Assembly (NCBI RefSeq): GCF_026229185.1
Contig: NZ_JAGGJA010000003.1
Location: 186,001 to 250,000 of the forward strand
From: Fodinibius salsisoli
Lineage (GTDB): Bacteria; Bacteroidota; Rhodothermia; Balneolales; Balneolaceae
DNA: 64,000 nt
Direction of reading: 5' to 3'
Position numbers and translations under genes: made by a program. Shown piece by piece: positions 18,794 to 27,186 of this stretch (its first letter is position 1; every line of letters starts with the position of its first letter). The notes under the pieces are model-generated. The model did no database searches. It was not told where the DNA came from and was given only the letters and a program-made list of their open reading frames with translations.

Positions 18794-19912
18794 CTACTTA
18801 TTTGCACTTATGTTAATTATAAATTGCTTCGCCTGTTCGGGAGTCAAACTTATCATTTCTTCTTCAACTTTTCCCTTTGATACTGTTACAGTAACGTTAT
18901 TATTATCACTCATTTTGTACCAAATAGGTTGCTGTACATTATCTAACTGGTACTGTATCTGAAATCCCGGGGAAGTATCAGCCGGTACAATAAGCTCTCT
19001 AACCACAATACTTCCCATTTTATATTCAAATTGAGGGTATCCCTCCTCATTTAAAGAGTATCCTTTAAAATCAGGAGTAGGAACGGAATCTTTACGGGCA
19101 ACCCGGAAAGGGAATCCAGCTGTATTTCGGTAATAGACTTCACCTACAAGCTCTGCCACTTCCTGGGCCTTGGCATCCCATTGTTTGGAAGCATCGATAT
19201 ATCCTCCGCTCCATACATAACGCAAGTGGCTGAAACCCGCATCCCAGGCGTAGGACTGATTCTTTTCCATTCCTACTGCTATAGCCGCAGGACTTGCATC
19301 CGGCATAAAGAGTCGGGTGACTGTTGGCATTTCCATGGGATACGGATGCATGGAATTAGAAGCCGCCATCTGATTACGCACCGGTTCCGGAATATTGGGA
19401 TCTTCGTCTATTCGAGGAAGGCTATCCGGATCATTGGTAACATAGATAGCTCCATACATCACTATACCATGGGCCGGATAAGTACAAACGTAGGGATAGA
19501 TGCCCTCTTCATTAGGAGCCTTAAAAACCAAGGATGCTTTTTCACCTGCCTCAAGAAGCGGAATACTGCCTATAACATTTGAGGATTGAGGAATATAATC
19601 CATCTCCATGCCTTGCTCGTCCATTGCTTCAGCTTGCTCAACTACCCTCTCCCGGCTTCCCGGTTCAACGATCAGCATATTATGTAGCATCTCATCCGCA
19701 TTTTCCAGTTCAATCCGAACAGTTGTGCCTGGCTTAATAACCAATCGTACTTTGTCATACTTCAAACCAGCTACGGCCTTCAGCTCGATGGTCCTGTCCA
19801 CCGCTGTTCCGCTTTGAGCTAATACATTGAGAGGTGAGCCCCAAAAAATTGCTGAGAGTATAATACAAAAACAAAGTCGGCAAAGGTCAAGCTTTAAACG
19901 TTCTTTAACCAT
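18794..19912 (-). CDS. exported blue-copper (plastocyanin/azurin-like) domain protein
   Basis: A 372-residue protein with signal peptide (cleavage near LAQS, about 33). The cupredoxin domain spans about 40-160 and has all type 1 copper ligands in order: H77 (LHNM), C143 (YVCTYPAH), H148 and M152. The remaining 200 residues are a second domain of unknown function (YAWDAGFSHLRYVWSGGYIDA, GYPQFEYKMG). It likely carries electrons in the periplasm. It abuts the propeller gene (7 bp from its start) and follows a Gfo/Idh gene, so coupling to sugar oxidation is possible but inferred. Confidence 0.85.
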   Translation of the reverse strand: MVKERLKLDLCRLCFCIILSAIFWGSPLNVLAQSGTAVDRTIELKAVAGLKYDKVRLVIKPGTTVRIELENADEMLHNMLIVEPGSRERVVEQAEAMDEQGMEMDYIPQSSNVIGSIPLLEAGEKASLVFKAPNEEGIYPYVCTYPAHGIVMYGAIYVTNDPDSLPRIDEDPNIPEPVRNQMAASNSMHPYPMEMPTVTRLFMPDASPAAIAVGMEKNQSYAWDAGFSHLRYVWSGGYIDASKQWDAKAQEVAELVGEVYYRNTAGFPFRVARKDSVPTPDFKGYSLNEEGYPQFEYKMGSIVVRELIVPADTSPGFQIQYQLDNVQQPIWYKMSDNNNVTVTVSKGKVEEEMISLTPEQAKQFIINISANK

Positions 19913-20042
19913 TAAATCTAAATCAATTAAATAGTATTTCTCAATAATAAGATGGAGGCCACCGCCGAGGTAGACTCCATCGCCACCAAGCGGTGCAGTC
20001 CGCTTTTAAAGTGGGGTACACCTTATTCAAAACTTAAATAAT

Positions 20043-21455
20043 CTACCTGCTTGCTTGATAAGCCTGAGTGGTTAAGTAATACTTTGTGAGTATGTTTTTA
20101 CGCTCCCATTCTGGAATTTCTCCATCCTTAAGATATTGCAGATATTGTTCCGTTACCTGCGCAAAATGAGCTTCATGGCCCACTCGATGTTCATCCGGTA
20201 TAATGATTTTCCATCCGTTGGGTGAAGATTCCATTGAAACTCCAGGATATTCCTGGGCAATTTCATCGACAGCACTTTTTAAGGAAGCCTCGTAGTCATT
20301 GCCTCCATTGCCATCCACCGGTTCAACATAAAGGGTTGGTACATAGCCCTGTTCTTCCCCTTGACGGATCACCAAGTTTGCTTTAGTACCCCGCATAATA
20401 GAGTAATGCGTATCCCCGGCTCCTTCGGGCGCCTGATAATTCCATTCAACGGATACTTTGCCATGAATGCCATTCACAGTAAACACAAATGAACCGTTAG
20501 CAAAAACATTAAGTATAGAGTCTTGGCTCACATCTTCTTGAAGGTACTCTGGATAGGCCTCAATTTGAGTCACTTTCTTAAATTCTGAGGGCGTCATTTC
20601 CGTTGCCCAACGATCGGCCTGGACTACTTCCACCTCCGTAGTATCTATACCCTTTCCCGGAAATGTTTCCCAAAGGATCAGGTCCGCCAGGTGGGTGGAT
20701 ACATCCACAATAGCCTCGCCCTGCTGGTCTACATCAAAAAACCAGCCCGGCCGAGTCAATGGATTACCCGATACATATTTAAAGAAATGATGCACACTTT
20801 CTTTGGTAATGGCCGGATTTTCGGGTGTTCCTTCTACAATTGAGCCAAAAACGTCTGTATCCTGAGAAAGCGCACGTTGTAGAAGGGTCGTAATTTCAAA
20901 GCGTTCGGTCATGATATCATAAAGCAGGATATCATTCTCATGAGCGGTAGACAGCGCTTCCTTCAACATCGGGAATTTTTCTGGTTTTATAACCATCGGT
21001 TTATCAGCAAGTACATTCAAACCAGCATCTACAGACTGTTTTATATACTGTGTTTTCTTGGCGTTATTTCCAGATAAAACAACCACATTACCGGGCTGTT
21101 CCCGAATCATTTTATCAAAAAAGTCTGCGCCCGTATAGACCTCCTCTACCCAGTTTGTAGGCCCTTCTGTACGATTGTTATACTGCTCAATCCGATTTAA
21201 ATGACGCTGCAGACCGTCAGATCCGTCGGGTGCATACACGTATGCTACGGAATCTACCTGGTCATATCCATATTTTTGAACTAATGATGCATGGAAATGA
21301 CCGGGATCCACGGTCATCAGCTTTACCTCTCCATCTGCACCTGTAAACTTATTCGAAGATGTTTCTCCGTTACCAGAGTCAGAGTTGGAGCAAGAATAGA
21401 AGACCATTGAGAATAACAATAGAAAAGCGCAGTGTTGTAAAGACAAATTCTTCAA
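20043..21455 (-). CDS. Gfo/Idh-type oxidoreductase lipoprotein with Oxidoreduct_C-like domain
   Basis: A 470-residue lipoprotein (signal and lipobox YSC, Cys about 22). The N-terminal half is a degenerate Rossmann fold that binds with VKLMTVDPGHFHASLVQK rather than a glycine-rich GxGxxG. The EKP-like DKPMVIKPEKF motif is retained, and the C-terminal half (VSTHLADLILWETFPG onward) matches the putative oxidoreductase C-terminal family common in Bacteroidota PULs. The missing glycine motif makes NAD binding uncertain. It sits between the TAT oxidoreductase and cupredoxin genes in the same direction. Confidence 0.8.
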   Translation of the reverse strand: MKNLSLQHCAFLLLFSMVFYSCSNSDSGNGETSSNKFTGADGEVKLMTVDPGHFHASLVQKYGYDQVDSVAYVYAPDGSDGLQRHLNRIEQYNNRTEGPTNWVEEVYTGADFFDKMIREQPGNVVVLSGNNAKKTQYIKQSVDAGLNVLADKPMVIKPEKFPMLKEALSTAHENDILLYDIMTERFEITTLLQRALSQDTDVFGSIVEGTPENPAITKESVHHFFKYVSGNPLTRPGWFFDVDQQGEAIVDVSTHLADLILWETFPGKGIDTTEVEVVQADRWATEMTPSEFKKVTQIEAYPEYLQEDVSQDSILNVFANGSFVFTVNGIHGKVSVEWNYQAPEGAGDTHYSIMRGTKANLVIRQGEEQGYVPTLYVEPVDGNGGNDYEASLKSAVDEIAQEYPGVSMESSPNGWKIIIPDEHRVGHEAHFAQVTEQYLQYLKDGEIPEWERKNILTKYYLTTQAYQASR

Positions 21456-21562
21456 TTTTTCCTTTTTGAAATTTGTATGCCTGTTTAAACTTCATTCATC
21501 ATAATAAACAAAGTAATAAACAGGCATTATAATTAAATTTCCAGACGATGTCCGATGTTTTA

Positions 21563-22993
21563 TCAAGTTTTTAAGCCATCAATATGTTTGACACCCCATG
21601 GTGAACGCTGTGGACGCGAAAGCATAGCATTGGCTTCATCATCATTTTTAAAGCGTTCATTAATGGGATCCCAGTGTAATTTCCTTGGCAGCTTCATCGC
21701 GATATGAGAAATCAGGCATGCACTGCACGAACGATGGGCAACCTCAGCGGGTGCTACAGGTAACTCACGACTTTTAATACACTTAAGCCAGTTGCCATGC
21801 TGTTCCTGACTTGTGTATAGGTGAGTTTCATTTTCCCCAATTTCTGAAGTTAGAATATCAGGGTTACTGGCATTAAATGATTCTGTGGGTTTCTGCTCGC
21901 TTACAGGATCGCTTGCCGTAACCCCCACATCTCCGCGAGAGGCGTAAATCCAGCCTTCTGATCCTATAAATTTAACCCCCTGCTTGTTATTACCCCCTAC
22001 GGTCATAATCACATCATTGGGATATTTAGCCGTCACTTCAAAGTCACCATGTACGTTCCATAAGCCATTATAGTTGGGATCATCGGTCGGGAATTCTGCA
22101 GTAGCTTCTATTTCAACCGGTCCGGTGTGTTCCATGCCCATTCCCCAATGAGCGGCATCAATATGGTGTGCGCCCCAGCCCGTAATCATACCAGCACTAA
22201 ACGCCTCGCAACGGAGCCATCCCGGACGCGAATATCCCTCTTCGGGATGAACTCGTTGGGTGGTATAAGGCACATCGGGGGTTCGTCCCAGCCACATATC
22301 ATAATCCAAACTCTCCGGGACCGGCATATTGGTAGGATCTCCACCACCGGGATCACCCGGCAAGCCGACTTCCACCTTTTGTAGTTCTCCAATTCGTCCG
22401 TTTCTCACCAGTTCACAAGCGCGCTTAAACTGAGGCCATGGATTTACCGAGCGCTGCTGACTACCGATCTGGAACACGGTACCTGTCCGGTGAATGATAT
22501 CACTCATAGCCCGACCTTCTGCCACGGTTAGCGATGCCGGTTTTTGGAGATAAATATCTTTCCCGGCCATAGCGGCTTCAATAGTCGGTTGCGCGTGCCA
22601 GTGGTCCGGCGTACTGATGATCACCGCATCAATCTCCGGGTCCTCCAGCATTTCGCGATAATCCTGATAGACGTCCACATCTACATAATTTTCCTTACCC
22701 TTTTCCTCGGCATAATACTTTTCTATCAATTGTTTGCCTTCTCTTGCCCGATCAAGGTCCACATCACAAGCCGCAATTACCCGGGCATCATCATACTCCA
22801 GGGTTATTGGCAAGTCCATGGCACGGGCAATACGTCCGCAGCCAATCTGGCCAATATTTATTTTATTACTGGGTGCACTTTTGCCAAATACCGTAGAGGG
22901 TACGATTGAAGGAGCTGCAATTAAGCCTCCTGCTCCCATTAAGGATGTTTTCAGGTATTCACGCCGCGACATTTTATTCTTGTTTTCACTCAT
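21563..22993 (-). CDS. TAT-exported Gfo/Idh/MocA family oxidoreductase
   Basis: A 476-residue dehydrogenase-like protein with a twin-arginine signal (SRREYLK, about 9-15, then GAGGLIAAPSIV) and Rossmann motif IGQIGCGRIAR (about 47-57). YLQKPASLTVAEG supplies the family lysine, and GWGAHHIDAAHWGMG supplies the conserved catalytic-site histidines/aspartate (HHxDxxxW). The C-terminal NWLKCIKSRELPVAP is typical of planctomycete/Bacteroidota exported members. It overlaps nothing and lies 34 bp after thuA. It is a candidate 3-dehydrogenase for the DUF1080 hydrolase in the same locus. Confidence 0.88.
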   Translation of the reverse strand: MSENKNKMSRREYLKTSLMGAGGLIAAPSIVPSTVFGKSAPSNKINIGQIGCGRIARAMDLPITLEYDDARVIAACDVDLDRAREGKQLIEKYYAEEKGKENYVDVDVYQDYREMLEDPEIDAVIISTPDHWHAQPTIEAAMAGKDIYLQKPASLTVAEGRAMSDIIHRTGTVFQIGSQQRSVNPWPQFKRACELVRNGRIGELQKVEVGLPGDPGGGDPTNMPVPESLDYDMWLGRTPDVPYTTQRVHPEEGYSRPGWLRCEAFSAGMITGWGAHHIDAAHWGMGMEHTGPVEIEATAEFPTDDPNYNGLWNVHGDFEVTAKYPNDVIMTVGGNNKQGVKFIGSEGWIYASRGDVGVTASDPVSEQKPTESFNASNPDILTSEIGENETHLYTSQEQHGNWLKCIKSRELPVAPAEVAHRSCSACLISHIAMKLPRKLHWDPINERFKNDDEANAMLSRPQRSPWGVKHIDGLKT

Positions 22994-23027
22994 ATCAACA
23001 GTACTTATTTTTCTTAATTATTATTCT

Positions 23028-23858
23028 TTACTTCACAACCCACTCAATGCCACCCAAAATGTGTTTCCTAAACATAGGGTCATCATACGATTCCGGGCTG
23101 TGACCTAAACTGGTGTACCAAGAACGTCCGCCTTCAAACTCGTGGTACCACGCTAACGGATAGGTATCACCAAATACTTTACCCGGGAAGTTTTCCTTCT
23201 CCTTATCTTCTACCGTTGTCATATCGGCCTGAAGCAGTACACGAATTCCGGGATTTAATTGTTTGAGATAGTAACATTCATCTTCCCGTATCCACTCTTC
23301 GGGCAGAAAATGGGTAGATGAATGGCTGTCATCCGTAATATTTACCGTAAATTCCTGGTAAGGAGCATGCCGGTAAAAGGATCCCCCCAGGAGATTCCAG
23401 AACCACGGCCAGTCACGCTCGGATCCCGATGCAGAGTGAATACCTACAAACCCACCCCCAGAACGAATATAGTTTTGAAATGCATCATGCTGTTCTTGAG
23501 TAGCAAAGACATCATTATTAGTATTGGAGAAGATCAGTGCATCGTATTTTGTAAGGTTATCCGCATTAATGTCCGCCGGATCTTCGGAAGAATCAACGGT
23601 AAAACCGTGCTTTTCTCCAAGCTCTTTGATTGCCTTTATACTATTGGGAATATTCTCGTGCACATATCCTTCGCCGTTTTTGGTATATACCAATACCTGT
23701 TTGCCCTCAAGATCCACTCCTTCCGCCTGGTTGTTGAATATAGCAGCTTGTGTATTAACAGGCTGTGCATTTAACAATCCAGGTAAAAGCAGAAAAAGGA
23801 AGGATAAATATCCAAATACTACAATTTTTGACTTAACTTTTTGCATTATGTTGATCAA
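23028..23858 (-). CDS. exported ThuA-domain protein
   Basis: A 276-residue protein with signal peptide (about 1-32, LLLPGLLNAQP). A class I amidotransferase-like ThuA domain follows: KQVLVYTKNGEGYVHENIP, DALIFSNTNNDVF, GGGFVGIHSASGSERDWPWFWNLLGGSF and RSWYTSLGHSPESYDD. ThuA proteins accompany sugar-oxidising Gfo/Idh enzymes; by analogy with trehalose utilisation the substrate would be a 3-keto sugar. An operator-like palindrome lies 57 bp upstream (23915-23932), so this gene probably starts its own transcript. Confidence 0.88.
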   Translation of the reverse strand: MINIMQKVKSKIVVFGYLSFLFLLLPGLLNAQPVNTQAAIFNNQAEGVDLEGKQVLVYTKNGEGYVHENIPNSIKAIKELGEKHGFTVDSSEDPADINADNLTKYDALIFSNTNNDVFATQEQHDAFQNYIRSGGGFVGIHSASGSERDWPWFWNLLGGSFYRHAPYQEFTVNITDDSHSSTHFLPEEWIREDECYYLKQLNPGIRVLLQADMTTVEDKEKENFPGKVFGDTYPLAWYHEFEGGRSWYTSLGHSPESYDDPMFRKHILGGIEWVVK

Positions 23859-23914
23859 TTATTTTTTCATCTATTGAGATTAAAGAAACTAAAACAAGGT
23901 ATAGGGCAACGCTC

Positions 23915-23932
23915 AACGCAATCGGTTGCGTT
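23915..23932. promoter_or_regulatory. LacI-type operator upstream of thuA
   Basis: AACGCAATCGGTTGCGTT has perfect 7-bp arms (AACGCAA/TTGCGTT) around TCGG. Its complement matches three other sites in the window (30371, 30533, 34211), all sharing GCAACCGATTG. Confidence 0.75.
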
Positions 23933-24018
23933 AGTGACTTAAATAACTATAAGCGGTACAAATTTGCAAGTTTTAAACTCTTATTCTGCAATAATTAAAA
24001 TTTATTTTCATACAGATT

Positions 24019-25329
24019 TTACTGAAGCTCCTCTACAGTTACATGCGGGGGATTTCCGAAATCCTGCCAATAACGCTCAGCATCCATTGGTTGAATTTCC
24101 CCATCATAAATCATCATCCGGTATTTAAGACTATAACTCTTTCCTGGCATCAACTTCCAATCCTGCTCTTGAGCGGGATTAAAGTTAAAATAAACATTTT
24201 CTTTACCCCCATTGGCACCGGTAGGCCAGATTCTGAGCTGCTCTGGAAAATTATGATTCCCCGGATGCGTCATAAATAAAATACCGGATGATCCGGATGA
24301 GGCCTGAGAAACACCATTAATGTCTGTCCACCGGGCACGCGTTCCGTTGCCATTGCTTTTATTCATCCCCTTGGAGGTAAGCAAGGTGGCCGTTTCATCA
24401 TTCCATTTCTCGGTAGCTCTTAAACTAAATCCCTGGTACCGGTAGGCCTTAATGGTAAGTGGAGAGCGGGAAGCAGTATTTAATGTTGAAACAAAATCTA
24501 CAAGCCAGATATCTTGTTCGGGATCGGCATTCCAAACCCTCACCTCCCACTTTTCATTCAGTGCAATTTTCTCACCTGCAGGAGAAGGAGCCGTTAAATC
24601 AACGTGATTCAAGAATGAGGAAAACCCGCCATATACGTCCCCTTCCTCTGTAATAGGAAGTGATTGATGCCGGACTGTTCCTTGTCCTTTATTTAGATTC
24701 CAAAAATCGATTTCCCGCTCTTCAAAGCTCGTTTTGGTCCATGGATTCCAGATACCATAGTGGTGGTAGTGGTCGGAAGGTTGAATTCTTGTAATCACTT
24801 CCCCTTCCGGCGACAACAGCGGATGGATATAACCACTGCGGGTATAAAGTTCCGATACCCCTTCCGGCGGTGCTTTGGGAGCATATCGATAGCTCAGCAC
24901 CTCGCGGTCTTCCACCTTCAGTGTTAATGATTTTCCATTATCAGAAAAGTGAACAGCATTGGCATCATTCTCAGTACTGCCAGAATACGGTTCTCTTTTC
25001 AGAATATAATTTCTCTGATTCCCGGCAGGAGTTTTCCCTCGCAGGATCCAGCGGATTTTCTTTTCGTCTCCACTGGCATCTAATTGGGAGTCTACAGCTT
25101 TTTCCTCACCATCAACCACCTCATAAAGCCGTAACTCTTGACCGGTTGCTAATCCAAGGTTAAGGCCCTCCAAAGAAGCACTGACAGGGGTATTCGTTCG
25201 ATCATATTCACCGGCCTGAACCGTAAGATCAGCTACTTTCTGTGATTGACCATAATGGATATTGGGAACTGTTAGTAGTAAACCCAACAAAAGCCAAACG
25301 ATGTTGTTTAACCTTTTGACATATGTCAT
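24019..25329 (-). CDS. PmoA-like (DUF6807) exported protein
   Basis: A 436-residue exported protein (signal about 1-28, ending IHYGQS) of the family named methane oxygenase PmoA in Pfam; the name does not imply methane oxidation. Characteristic blocks are SGYIHPLLSPEGEVITRIQPSDHYHHYGIWNPW, in two adjoining parts, then GFSLRATEKWNDETATLLTS and SYSLKYRMMIYDG. The His-rich HYHHYG could bind metal. Such genes sit in carbohydrate loci of Bacteroidota and Planctomycetes. It follows susD by 108 bp, separated by a hairpin (25366-25402). Biochemical role unknown. Confidence 0.82.
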   Translation of the reverse strand: MTYVKRLNNIVWLLLGLLLTVPNIHYGQSQKVADLTVQAGEYDRTNTPVSASLEGLNLGLATGQELRLYEVVDGEEKAVDSQLDASGDEKKIRWILRGKTPAGNQRNYILKREPYSGSTENDANAVHFSDNGKSLTLKVEDREVLSYRYAPKAPPEGVSELYTRSGYIHPLLSPEGEVITRIQPSDHYHHYGIWNPWTKTSFEEREIDFWNLNKGQGTVRHQSLPITEEGDVYGGFSSFLNHVDLTAPSPAGEKIALNEKWEVRVWNADPEQDIWLVDFVSTLNTASRSPLTIKAYRYQGFSLRATEKWNDETATLLTSKGMNKSNGNGTRARWTDINGVSQASSGSSGILFMTHPGNHNFPEQLRIWPTGANGGKENVYFNFNPAQEQDWKLMPGKSYSLKYRMMIYDGEIQPMDAERYWQDFGNPPHVTVEELQ

Positions 25330-25365
25330 GATGTGTTATCTAATAATATATTGAGGATTAAAATA

Positions 25366-25402
25366 GTGGCCTCAAGATTATAATGAATATCTCAAGGCCA
25401 CA
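25366..25402 (-). terminator. hairpin between susD and the PmoA-like gene
   Basis: GTGGCCTCAAGAT (25366-25378) pairs with ATCTCAAGGCCAC (25389-25401) with two mismatches. On the minus strand it is followed by ACTATTTTAA. It probably reduces read-through after susCD, a common arrangement in PULs. Confidence 0.6.
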
Positions 25403-25437
25403 TAATTAGACTGGAATATTAGCAATAGTTCTCTGAA

Positions 25438-27168
25438 TTAATAACCGGGATTTTGCTCATACCCGCCATCTGTTCTTGTTATTTGTGTAGCGGGAATAGG
25501 TCTTAACAAGAACTTATAACCTTCATTCCCATATTTTTCCTCAGCAGTCGTTTTCATGTCAGCTGGATCTCTTGAAGGTTCATCCCCAAGTTTACCCAAA
25601 TAGCGGTCAGCTGCTCGTTCGATCAATTTGCCGGTACGTTTGAGCGTCGTCCACCGTTTTGATTCTCCATAAAACTCACGGGCTCGTTCATCGAGGATGA
25701 AATCAAGTGTTACATCTCCAGCCCCAATTTCCATATTGGCCTCTTGGCCCGGCCAGGCTGCACGGCGGCGTACCACATTGATATGATCGGCGGCCTGCTG
25801 AAGGTTCCCCAGGTTATAACGTGCCTCTGCTGCAAACAGGTAGGCTTCGGCAAGGCGGTAGACAAAGTAATCTTTCGTACCACCGTATTCATTGACCGAT
25901 GACCGCTGACGATCATCATGCTTCTTCAGGTTCGGAAACATATTGATATTTGTTGCCGTGTGAGCGGTAGCCCAAGACATCAGGTAATAAGGGGTGTCAG
26001 CCTGCCTATCCTCTACCTCTTGCTCGGTCATATCAGGGTCTATGTAAATAGCCGTGTCACCAACCGAAACATTGGGATATTGATCCGTGGGCAGACTGGA
26101 TGCATCGTTATAGTTCCAGGTATCCTGAAAGCTTTTGTCATACCGGGAATCCTGGTCGAGGGGCCGGTAGTTTTCCAGGGCAAAAGGCGTCATTTTGAAT
26201 CGAATCCACGGACGGCCGTATTCCATGGTACGTGATAGTCCTGCTCCACTCCCGTTTCCACCATAGGTTTCGTACCAGGGACGATAATAAACATGGCTGT
26301 GGTTACCGTCGCCATCATCAGGACCATTAAGAATAGGATCGGTGCCGTATTGTATCGACCAGACGATCTCCGAATTCTGCTGATTATCGGCAGCAAAGAT
26401 CCGTTCATAGTCTTCCACTAACTGGAAACCATAATCAGTGGTAACGCTTTCAGCCAGTGTTGCCGCACGGTTAAAATCATCACTTCCCGCAAAGTCCTGG
26501 TAACCCCGCGTTAAGAGAACATGGGCGAGCATCATTTTAGCTACGGGTTCGGTTACACGACCAAACTGTTGGTCGGCAGGATCAGGTGGGAGATTGCTAA
26601 TGGCCGTCTCCAGGTCACTAACGATTTGTTCATAAACCTGGGCCGGTGCCGTTCGATTTGCCTCAATCTCTACCCCTTCCGTCTCTTCAGTTGTAAGGTG
26701 AACAGCACCAAAGTGCTGAACCAAGGTAAAGTAATAAAAAGCACGAAGCGCATGAACTTCTCCCAGCTTGGTTTGCTTAAGGGTCTCATCCATGCCTTGT
26801 ATTCCTTCGGCACGGTTAATCGCAGCATTGGTGATGTTGATAGCCTGATAATAACCATCCCAGACCGAGGTGATGATGCCATCTTCCGAGTTTAATGCGG
26901 CCGTGTACCAATTGTAATGGCGAAGACCTCCATGCCCGGCATTCTGGGTAATATCAGTACCGTATTCTTCCAAGAACGCTCCCACATTGTTACCATAATA
27001 GTTACGCAGTGGTGCATATGCGGCATTTACTGCATCCTCAAAACCACTGGGTGTAGTGTAATGCGAATCGGTACTAACTTCAGATACCAGATCCTCATTC
27101 AGCATTTCACACGATGAGAGCAGTACTACGAAAGTCGATAAGAGTAATATGTATATTAGATTCTTCAT
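25438..27168 (-). CDS. SusD/RagB family nutrient-binding outer-membrane lipoprotein
   Basis: A 576-residue surface lipoprotein (lipobox LSSC, Cys about 20). SusD-like TPR helices are visible (GEVHALRAFYYFTLVQHFGAVHL, QVYEQIVSDLETAISNLP), with the typical C-terminal DFILDERAREFYGESKRW and FLLRPIPATQI...NPGY ending. It forms a lid on the SusC barrel and captures glycans. It is encoded 18 bp after susC on the same strand. From context the ligand is probably a xylan-derived oligosaccharide, but the binding site cannot be read. Confidence 0.95.
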   Translation of the reverse strand: MKNLIYILLLSTFVVLLSSCEMLNEDLVSEVSTDSHYTTPSGFEDAVNAAYAPLRNYYGNNVGAFLEEYGTDITQNAGHGGLRHYNWYTAALNSEDGIITSVWDGYYQAINITNAAINRAEGIQGMDETLKQTKLGEVHALRAFYYFTLVQHFGAVHLTTEETEGVEIEANRTAPAQVYEQIVSDLETAISNLPPDPADQQFGRVTEPVAKMMLAHVLLTRGYQDFAGSDDFNRAATLAESVTTDYGFQLVEDYERIFAADNQQNSEIVWSIQYGTDPILNGPDDGDGNHSHVYYRPWYETYGGNGSGAGLSRTMEYGRPWIRFKMTPFALENYRPLDQDSRYDKSFQDTWNYNDASSLPTDQYPNVSVGDTAIYIDPDMTEQEVEDRQADTPYYLMSWATAHTATNINMFPNLKKHDDRQRSSVNEYGGTKDYFVYRLAEAYLFAAEARYNLGNLQQAADHINVVRRRAAWPGQEANMEIGAGDVTLDFILDERAREFYGESKRWTTLKRTGKLIERAADRYLGKLGDEPSRDPADMKTTAEEKYGNEGYKFLLRPIPATQITRTDGGYEQNPGY

Positions 27169-27186
27169 TATGCTAATTCTTTGTCA

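Noticed and set aside
19925-20040. G+C-rich structured spacer with ATGGAG...CTCCAT and GCGGTGCAGTCCGC
   Set aside because: It resembles a short stretch near 6285-6310 (GGACCGCACC) and may be a repeat, but the similarity is too short to call.
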